The translations under genes were made by a program, and so were the position numbers. From Caryophanales bacterium (GTDB taxonomy: Bacteria; Bacillota_I; Bacilli_A; RFN20; CAG-826), in contig JAEEHE010000049.1 of the NCBI GenBank assembly GCA_016280685.1, positions 1 through 16,264 on the forward strand: a DNA stretch of 16,264 bases, in the 5' to 3' direction. Each line of letters opens with the position of its first letter. The first letter of the stretch is position 1. Of the stretch, positions 1-6,035 are shown piece after piece. Under the pieces are notes generated by a model that was given only the letters and a program-made list of their open reading frames with translations, ran no database searches and was not told the origin of the DNA.

Positions 1-2156
1 ACTGGTTGACCACAATAGACAACACCTTCATCTAAATAGAATTCATCTGTGGAATAATTATTTAATCCACCAGCAGGATTGAAGACGACTGGTAAGGCAT
101 CCGCGTGGCTACAATCAACGATTTGAATCATGTCACCATTTGTGAAGGCGTGAGCAGCGGAATAATATTCGCTTGGATTATTCTCATTAAGTGTCATCTT
201 CAAGAATTGGACAGTTTCATTACTATCATTTGTTATTAATAGATGGAAGCCAGTAGCATTCTCTAATCCGAGACCGCCAACCCATAAAGTCATGTTTTCT
301 GGATTGAGATATAAATCTGCACCTGTAGCGTCCGCGAAGACTATAAGATCAGATGTTAAGTTATTGTTACCAATTGCTTTCGCGGTAATATCTTGTGCTT
401 CACCATCAAATCTATAATAGATAGATTGACCAGCGGTTAAATCAACATTTGTGAGACGATATTGTAAAGCTTCACCTTCTGGTTGATAGGCTTCTAATTG
501 ATGTTCTTCGCCACCGATGATGAGTGTTCTACTATGAGTTCTACCACCGATATATAAGACTAAAGATAAATCAGCTTTCATCTTCAAATAAACGACTTCT
601 GTACAATCGTTATAAAGATTGAAGTAAGTGTCATCTGAATCCTGATAAGCATTATTATCACCAGCGGTTTCCATGGAAAAATGTTGTGTCCAGCCTGGTT
701 CATCATAAATAGAATATTTGGTTTCATTTTCCGCTCTGGCAACCATACTTAATGGGTTGGTGCATCTAAATTGCTTGATGTAGTCACCATAAGGGGTGAA
801 TTCTTCATCAAGATGTAAAGCGATATTGTAATAACTGAGATAGAAAACATTTTCATCGTATCCAGTTCCCCATAAGGACATACCACCATCACTATAAGTC
901 TTTAAATAGATTTCCATATTTTCTTTAGAATGATAAATGCGGAAGCCGTTTGTCACATCACCAACGATATTATTATTGGCAACAGGTTGACCTTCGGAAT
1001 AATCAACACCGATATTCTCGGTAATCTTATTATCACCTTTATAGAATTCTAATAATCCACCGCGAATACCATTGGGAAGAGTGGCTTTAAATTGATGTAA
1101 GACACCTTCTGGTTTACCTTCATCCGCTAAAGCGAAATTGATGGTTTGGGAACGGAATTTAAGAACGAAATTATTCTCTCCTAAAATATCGGATTCCCAT
1201 TCAGCGGTATATTTACCACCCTCTAAAGTGTTATGAATGATTAATTTATCACCATTAACACCACTTTGTGTGATATCCACTGTTTGTTTGGTATCAGTGG
1301 CAGCACCATCAGTGATAATGATTTTAGCAGTGGCAGGAACATAAATATCAGTACCACCTAATTGTTGTCCTGGCCAAGCACCATTAGATCCATGATCATC
1401 AAAGGAATAGATATATGGATCAGGGAATACTGAAGAAACTTCAGAAACATCTAAGACATAAGCCTTAGTGGCAGCCATAGAAATTTTGCCGTAAACAGTC
1501 GTATTGCTTGTAATAGATGTAACTTCATTACCGGCTGTATAGTCAGGATCACTATACCAGCCAGAGAATAATTGCCCATATGTTAATGTTGGATTGACAG
1601 GAAGTCCACCTTCTGCAACTTGTACAGTATCTATGACAACTGTGCCATTAATCTGTTTAACATTAGTCGTTACTTCAAATGTGGTAATTTCCGCACCACC
1701 ACCATAAGTTGACCATTCGCCATCACAACCAGGATCACCCCAACTAGCTGAAGAATTGGTAATGGTAAATAAATTTTTACCATCTGTTGGGAATGCAAGA
1801 TTTTTTGTTTTGGCGCCCCAATCAGAAACAGCACCCATTCCACCATTGACTCTTGTAAAAATCACATTTGGATATGTCGCGATATCGATATCAAAACTCC
1901 ATAAACCTTGAGAAGAATCAACTGATGTCATTCTCTCTCCTGGCCAAGCGGCTTTTGAATTGTCACCGCTATCCCAGCAATAAATACCGATAGCAGCGCC
2001 ATCAGTGGTCCACCAACTATGCTCCATCTTAGCATAAATGGTCACAGTTGCAGCATTTGCGGGTTGAGATTCTTTTGCCATGCTGATAGAAGCAACGGCA
2101 GCAAGCCCCATTGTTAAAGATAGACCGAGGGTCAAAAAAACATTTTTCTTAATCAT
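1..2156 (-). CDS. Secreted multidomain starch-binding-like surface protein, C-terminus cut by window edge
   Basis: At least 718 codons are open from the ATG at 2156 to the window edge, with no stop seen. Residues 1-36 form a Sec signal peptide (MIKK, then a hydrophobic core, cleavage near ANA-AT). Residues 38-133 resemble a CBM26-type starch-binding module: paired Trp (W48, W49), an aromatic IYCW stretch, a WPG turn at 71-73 and IFTRVN. An InlB-type repeat follows at about 167-225 (LFSGWY, VYGK). A second WPGQQ module lies at about 235-300. From about 330 onward I see four weakly similar modules of about 100 residues, the clearest ending DGGMSLWGTGY (423-433). No catalytic domain is visible, so a glycan-binding or adhesion role is inferred. 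The start is supported by AAGGAG 8 nt upstream and by its own promoter. Whether it ends in a TM anchor like the 852-residue neighbour cannot be seen. Confidence 0.85.
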   Translation of the reverse strand, partial: MIKKNVFLTLGLSLTMGLAAVASISMAKESQPANAATVTIYAKMEHSWWTTDGAAIGIYCWDSGDNSKAAWPGERMTSVDSSQGLWSFDIDIATYPNVIFTRVNGGMGAVSDWGAKTKNLAFPTDGKNLFTITNSSASWGDPGCDGEWSTYGGGAEITTFEVTTNVKQINGTVVIDTVQVAEGGLPVNPTLTYGQLFSGWYSDPDYTAGNEVTSITSNTTVYGKISMAATKAYVLDVSEVSSVFPDPYIYSFDDHGSNGAWPGQQLGGTDIYVPATAKIIITDGAATDTKQTVDITQSGVNGDKLIIHNTLEGGKYTAEWESDILGENNFVLKFRSQTINFALADEGKPEGVLHQFKATLPNGIRGGLLEFYKGDNKITENIGVDYSEGQPVANNNIVGDVTNGFRIYHSKENMEIYLKTYSDGGMSLWGTGYDENVFYLSYYNIALHLDEEFTPYGDYIKQFRCTNPLSMVARAENETKYSIYDEPGWTQHFSMETAGDNNAYQDSDDTYFNLYNDCTEVVYLKMKADLSLVLYIGGRTHSRTLIIGGEEHQLEAYQPEGEALQYRLTNVDLTAGQSIYYRFDGEAQDITAKAIGNNNLTSDLIVFADATGADLYLNPENMTLWVGGLGLENATGFHLLITNDSNETVQFLKMTLNENNPSEYYSAAHAFTNGDMIQIVDCSHADALPVVFNPAGGLNNYSTDEFYLDEGVVYCGQP
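3..1169 (-). repeat. Four tandem ~100-residue protein modules in the partial surface protein
   Basis: Read by eye, residues about 330-434, 437-541, 544-632 and 635-718 share a plan. Each begins with a short hydrophobic strand, then a Gly-x-x-Ile strand, then Asn-Asn, and ends in a (V/I)YLK-type or DLYL strand followed by a Gly-rich aromatic strand (SLWGTGY, LVLYIGG, TLWVGGL). The last copy is cut by the window edge. The same plan occurs twice in the lipoprotein encoded at 8792-10225. Similarity is weak and the boundaries are approximate. I do not recognise a named family. Confidence 0.5.
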
Positions 2157-2178
2157 ATGTTTTTCTCCTTTGTTTATT

Positions 2179-2198
2179 GCGCCTATGTATTAGTGCGC
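2179..2198 (-). promoter_or_regulatory. 5'-leader hairpin, copy 1
   Basis: In the minus-strand transcript this reads GCGC, A, CTA, ATACA, TAG, GCGC. It folds as a 4-bp GCGC stem, one bulged A, a 3-bp stem (CTA/TAG) and a 5-nt loop. It starts about 12 nt after the inferred transcription start and ends 22 nt before the start codon of the surface protein gene, just upstream of its ribosome binding site. The same architecture occurs at 5891-5910 upstream of another surface gene. It could be an RNA stability or translation-control hairpin, or a DNA operator. Confidence 0.55.
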
Positions 2199-2215
2199 AT
2201 TAATTTATCAAATTA

Positions 2216-2244
2216 ATTATATTTTTATAATAATAATTAGTCAA
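2216..2244 (-). promoter_or_regulatory. Sigma-A promoter of the partial surface protein gene
   Basis: On the minus strand, TTGACT (2239-2244) is followed by a 17-nt spacer and a perfect TATAAT (2216-2221). The inferred start is near 2209. The -35 element sits directly against the stop codon of the upstream membrane-protein gene. No terminator separates the two genes, so read-through into this gene is also possible. Confidence 0.8.
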
Positions 2245-3201
2245 TTATACCGATGTTTTCGATTCTTTTGGTTTCGTTTCATCATCTGATTCTTTGGGCC
2301 TTATTATTATTCTCTTCATTCTCGTTAAGTAATCTTTGACGATATCGCCTATGCAGAAAAACAAAGTGCCTAAAGCAGGGCCGAATATGAGAATGCTAAT
2401 AAATTCAATGAAATATAATGGCAAAACTCTATTTTCAAAACTATAAGAAATTGGAAAATTCATTTCGATAATTTGGAAGACCACAAAGATTACCACTTCA
2501 ATCGCACACACAATACCGACGATTTGTAGCATCGACCTCTCTTTATTTCTTCCTAATTGATCATTAATTTCAGAAGTGGTTTTAAAGAATCTTTTAATCA
2601 TCAAAAGAGGAACGAGAATCATCATCGCTCCCACGATTAATGGGAAGTACTTATTTGTGATATCCATAAAAGGAATCGGGAAGGGAATATATTTTAAAGC
2701 TACGCGATAAACGAATTCTTGAATCATCGCTGCATCCGCTAAAGCGGAAACAAAGGAAATCTCCTTAATTCCCATATAGACTAAATCTTTCTTATCGATC
2801 GCTCCTTTTAAGTTAATAATTGATAAGACAAATAAGGCGATGATAAAGAAAATAAAAATCAAGCCAACCCAGCCAGTAAATCTATTCTTATTAGTGATAT
2901 CAATACCTCCAACTTTAAAGATGGAGAACATGATAAATAATATTGAAAAAGCGATAGTAACTAAGATCATAACAAAATAAGTTTTTAACTTATAAGTTTG
3001 ATCTTTATACATATCTTTCGCATATAATGCCTTACAGACGAAAACAAATAAGGTTGGTAAAGCTGCGACAATCATCACTAAAGAAGTCGCTAATAAACCG
3101 AGAGTGAATTTATAAGTAAAGCTCACCAAAGAAACGATAGCCATAACAATAGCCACACGTTTTGGAGTGATGAGTTTTTTCACCACGTGTTTAACTTTCA
3201 T
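2245..3201 (-). CDS. Multi-pass membrane protein of unknown function
   Basis: 318 residues with about seven hydrophobic segments (near 16-36, 38-58, 73-96, 110-131, 186-204, 226-246, 260-287) and a charged, Lys/Glu-rich C-terminal tail (297-318) likely in the cytoplasm. I cannot assign a family. The pentapeptide DITNK occurs twice (101-105 and 180-184), each before a membrane segment, hinting at an internal duplication. Residues about 225-292 resemble the first half of an ECF-transporter S component: AIEVVIF, then LIFGPALGTL and CIGDIVKDYL, close to the GP-x-x-G-x(6)-GD pattern of FolT-like proteins. The second half of such a fold is absent. The ATG at 3201 has no obvious Shine-Dalgarno. A weak TATAAA at 3221-3226 could be its -10 but has no good -35. 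It lies between two starch-related surface genes, so a link to that system is possible but unproven. Confidence 0.75.
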   Translation of the reverse strand: MKVKHVVKKLITPKRVAIVMAIVSLVSFTYKFTLGLLATSLVMIVAALPTLFVFVCKALYAKDMYKDQTYKLKTYFVMILVTIAFSILFIMFSIFKVGGIDITNKNRFTGWVGLIFIFFIIALFVLSIINLKGAIDKKDLVYMGIKEISFVSALADAAMIQEFVYRVALKYIPFPIPFMDITNKYFPLIVGAMMILVPLLMIKRFFKTTSEINDQLGRNKERSMLQIVGIVCAIEVVIFVVFQIIEMNFPISYSFENRVLPLYFIEFISILIFGPALGTLFFCIGDIVKDYLTRMKRIIIRPKESDDETKPKESKTSV

Positions 3202-3254
3202 AAAATAATTATGTTACTTATTTATAATAAAGTCGATAATTCATTAATAATTTT

Positions 3255-3290
3255 CCATAAAAAGACCTTCATTTATTTTTGAAGGTCTCT
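3255..3290 (-). terminator. Rho-independent terminator after the TM-anchored surface protein
   Basis: The 9-bp stem AGACCTTCA/TGAAGGTCT (arms 3263-3271 and 3280-3288) has an 8-nt A/T loop. On the minus strand it is followed directly by TTTTT. It lies 28 nt past the stop codon of the gene at 3317-5875. Confidence 0.85.
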
Positions 3291-3316
3291 AATTTAGTTT
3301 CAATCGATTAATTCAG

Positions 3317-5875
3317 TTAATCTTCTTTTCTCTTTAATGAGAAGGCTTTGATACCAAAGACCACTAATAAGGAAGTCATGGATAAGGTGGCAATCACGAT
3401 GATAGCGACATTGGAATTATTCGCTAAAGAAATAGTATTTCGAGCGTTTAATTCTTGTCCGAAGATAAAGTCTTCAAATGTGTTTGTGCCGTACTTAGTG
3501 ATGATATAAGCATATTTAGCAATCATCTTCTCTAAGTTATTGCCGTTTTCATTTCCACCACTGAAACCAATGGCTTTAATGACATTTCTATCCGCTTCAT
3601 CTAAAGCGTTGAAGATACCTTTTTGAATCGCCCATTCGTTTTGTAAATTGGTGATATTGGTGCTGCCATCATTTTGACAGATACCACCGATAGCGGTTAA
3701 GAAGTTATCGATGAAGTTCTCTCTAGAATCATCTTCTTGTGATAAAGAAACGTTAACAATGATATCCAAACGTTCGGTAGGACGTGGATTACCTTCGCCA
3801 TAATGGAAGACTAATTCCACTGTGGAACTAATTGTATATTGGCCACCTCTTGTGAACGCTAATTTGCAGAAATCTCCTTCATTTTGCACGAGATTTGCAT
3901 AGTTATAGGTGTGATCTAAGGTGAAATCAGGATGTAATGGATTGTCTAAATAACCTTGATAACCACCATACATACTAACTAATGCTAAGGTTCCAACAGT
4001 GATTGGATTACTTGGCGTGGTAGTCACAGGAATATTCACATCAGCAAACATAGAGATGTGGTTGCGATAAATGTTATCATCATCTTCATCCCACTCACCA
4101 GTGAAGGATGTGAATGTAAAGCCGATTGAACCTTCAAGTTTCCAAGCTTTATCCGCACCACCACTGAATGTCGCGTCACCCACTAAGTAAGCACCTTCCA
4201 AATAAGCTTTCGCATAAATGGTTTCGCCATTTTCAATAACTTTTGGAGTATAAGGAATTGTACATTGTTCATCGGTGAATAATTCGCCAGTAGGAAGAAT
4301 GTTCAAATCGAGGCTTTCTTCATAAATCGCTGATGGGATACTTGGATTGAAGATTTCATCTTCTTCTAAGATAAATCCTTCATGATCTAAAACGCCTTTG
4401 AATTCAGGAGCGAAGACGGAATAATTGACATATCCAACAATTCCGGAAGTTGGAACGACATGGTATGTACCGTTTTGATGTAAATAGATATCGAATGTTC
4501 CAGCGCGGTCAAATCTCACATAATAATATTCGACATATTGAGATGTTTCACTTTCATAGTGAGAATAATAGTTGTATCTGCTCACATCATCAAAGAAATA
4601 ATTCTCATCATCTTTACCATAGAATTTATCCTTGCCATTGAAATAAGAACGAATTAATAATCTTTCTTCATATTTCGTTTGATGGCCTCTATAAACAGCG
4701 ATAAAGCCATTAGCATCAGGTGCAGCAAATTGTTCCATCTTATAATAGTTTTGTGTGCTCGCATCATCGTGATGGACGTTATCAAATCTAGCGTTGTTAT
4801 TTGTGTCAACGAGATAATAACCTTCGGTTGGAGGAATATCATCTTCAGTTCTAAAACAAAGATTATATTCGTTGTTGCCTGGTCTAATAAGAATCATCAA
4901 AACATCATTTTTATACCATGATGTCCAAGTACTATTGTGGATATAAATCTCATTATAGTATTGTTGTAAACCTTCAATAGATAAAGTGCAGTTTTCCGGA
5001 GAAGTAAATGTACCGGTATAAGTGCTATTAATAGTAAAGAAATGGTCATCTGTATCTAATGAATTATATTGATGAATTCTTACTTGCTTGTTCGCTAAAG
5101 ATAATGCAGCACCTAGATTTGTAAAATCGTAGGTATAAGTGTAGAGTTCCGCTTCACGGACATAGCCGTAAACATCAACTGGCTCAGTATAAATTTGTTC
5201 GCTATCAGCATAGAACCAATCGCGATAATTTCCATCGGCGTACCAACCTTGGAAATATTCACCAAATCCAATTGTTGGTTCTGCTGGACTATGGCCTCTA
5301 CGAAGAGTTTGATGATCTTCGTGGCTCACGCCATTAATATCTTTATAATGAGTGTTAACTTCATAAATTAATTGACGCCATACTCCAGCGTAATTAGCAT
5401 CATCGTATGCATCTGTAAAATTGTAATTGAGAGTGAATTCTGGAATGTAGTTACCACTATTTGGCAAATTAATATCAACTCCACCTTCTTTAGAAGTACG
5501 TGTCCAAATTTCACTGGTATTATTAGGATTAACACGTAAGAAAATCGCCTTGTCTAATCTTTCGTCGACCTCTAAATAATAGGCATCGATACCATATTGA
5601 GGATCTTTAGTCATTTGTTGTCCTGGCCAAGCGGCATTGGATAATGGTTGACCATCAACTTTTATTGTGCTGCTATATGCATACATGTAAGTAGCCGCAC
5701 CATCATTATGCCACCAATTATTAGTAAGAGAGCTGGCATTAAAATAATACTTCCTTAGAGTAATTTCATCTGCTTTTGCTATTTTGGAAGTCTCTCTATT
5801 GTTTAAAGAAACGCCAACGCCTAAAACCATTGCCAAAGATAAGCCTAAAGTAATAAATAGGTTTTTTAGTTTCAT
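3317..5875 (-). CDS. TM-anchored surface protein with CBM26-like starch-binding domain
   Basis: 852 residues. Signal peptide 1-35 (cleavage AKA-DE). Residues 41-138 resemble CBM26: W54/W55, an aromatic YMYAY strand, WPGQQ at 83-87 and IFLRVN at 111-116, closely paralleling the first domain of the gene at 1-2156. An InlB-type repeat lies at about 170-240 (YFQGWYADGNY). A beta-rich region at 350-475 ends AGTFDIYLHQNGTYHV. A second InlB-like repeat is at about 505-560, followed by YLVGDATF-AW (563-578), a typical opening of a glycan-binding beta-sandwich. Residues about 715-815 look alpha-helical. A single TM segment (about 823-843) and a KRKED tail anchor it; there is no LPXTG motif, so anchoring is probably not by sortase. 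No catalytic domain is visible. The start at 5875 has AAAGGGA upstream. Binding of starch-like glucans at the cell surface is inferred. Confidence 0.85.
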   Translation of the reverse strand: MKLKNLFITLGLSLAMVLGVGVSLNNRETSKIAKADEITLRKYYFNASSLTNNWWHNDGAATYMYAYSSTIKVDGQPLSNAAWPGQQMTKDPQYGIDAYYLEVDERLDKAIFLRVNPNNTSEIWTRTSKEGGVDINLPNSGNYIPEFTLNYNFTDAYDDANYAGVWRQLIYEVNTHYKDINGVSHEDHQTLRRGHSPAEPTIGFGEYFQGWYADGNYRDWFYADSEQIYTEPVDVYGYVREAELYTYTYDFTNLGAALSLANKQVRIHQYNSLDTDDHFFTINSTYTGTFTSPENCTLSIEGLQQYYNEIYIHNSTWTSWYKNDVLMILIRPGNNEYNLCFRTEDDIPPTEGYYLVDTNNNARFDNVHHDDASTQNYYKMEQFAAPDANGFIAVYRGHQTKYEERLLIRSYFNGKDKFYGKDDENYFFDDVSRYNYYSHYESETSQYVEYYYVRFDRAGTFDIYLHQNGTYHVVPTSGIVGYVNYSVFAPEFKGVLDHEGFILEEDEIFNPSIPSAIYEESLDLNILPTGELFTDEQCTIPYTPKVIENGETIYAKAYLEGAYLVGDATFSGGADKAWKLEGSIGFTFTSFTGEWDEDDDNIYRNHISMFADVNIPVTTTPSNPITVGTLALVSMYGGYQGYLDNPLHPDFTLDHTYNYANLVQNEGDFCKLAFTRGGQYTISSTVELVFHYGEGNPRPTERLDIIVNVSLSQEDDSRENFIDNFLTAIGGICQNDGSTNITNLQNEWAIQKGIFNALDEADRNVIKAIGFSGGNENGNNLEKMIAKYAYIITKYGTNTFEDFIFGQELNARNTISLANNSNVAIIVIATLSMTSLLVVFGIKAFSLKRKED

Positions 5876-5890
5876 AAGGTATCCCTTTCT

Positions 5891-5910
5891 GCGCTTCTAT
5901 ATGAATGCGC
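5891..5910 (-). promoter_or_regulatory. 5'-leader hairpin, copy 2
   Basis: In the transcript this reads GCGC, A, TTC, ATATA, GAA, GCGC: the same 4-bp stem, bulged A, 3-bp stem and 5-nt loop as the element at 2179-2198. The inner stem is TTC/GAA instead of CTA/TAG, so two of its three pairs changed on both sides with pairing kept. It begins about 13 nt after the inferred transcription start and ends 15 nt before the ATG, next to the ribosome binding site. Confidence 0.6.
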
Positions 5911-5928
5911 CTAATAAAAGTTGCTTTT

Positions 5929-5958
5929 ATTTTATTAATAAATAAATATATGTGTCAA
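5929..5958 (-). promoter_or_regulatory. Sigma-A promoter of the TM-anchored surface protein gene
   Basis: On the minus strand, a perfect TTGACA (5953-5958) is followed by an 18-nt spacer and TAAAAT (5929-5934). The inferred start is near 5922, giving a leader of about 47 nt that contains the conserved hairpin. Confidence 0.7.
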
Positions 5959-5967
5959 TTACATAAA

Positions 5968-5979
5968 TGCAAATTTGCA
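5968..5979. promoter_or_regulatory. Perfect 12-bp palindrome upstream of promoter
   Basis: TGCAAATTTGCA is a perfect palindrome centred about 52 bp upstream of the inferred start of the surface protein gene, just beyond its -35 box. That is a usual position for an activator site. No second copy was seen at the other promoters, and no cognate regulator is in the window. Confidence 0.35.
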
Positions 5980-5986
5980 ACATATA

Positions 5987-6017
5987 TGAAAAAAGGCAGA
6001 TTGAATCCACCTTTTTA
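5987..6017 (-). terminator. Terminator after the alpha-amylase-family gene
   Basis: Arms AAAAAGG and CCTTTTT (6010-6016 and 5990-5996), two G-U wobble pairs and an inner GAT/ATC stem give about 12 continuous pairs in RNA with a 3-nt loop. On the minus strand the U run ends the hairpin. It lies 19 nt past the stop at 6036 and separates that operon from the promoter at 5929-5958. The A/T symmetry would also allow function on the plus strand. Confidence 0.75.
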
Positions 6018-6035
6018 GTTGTGTCATATTTTGGT

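Noticed and set aside
4450..4921. Small plus-strand frames inside the TM-anchored surface gene
   Set aside because: They are His/Ile-rich shadows of the minus-strand coding frame with no start signals.
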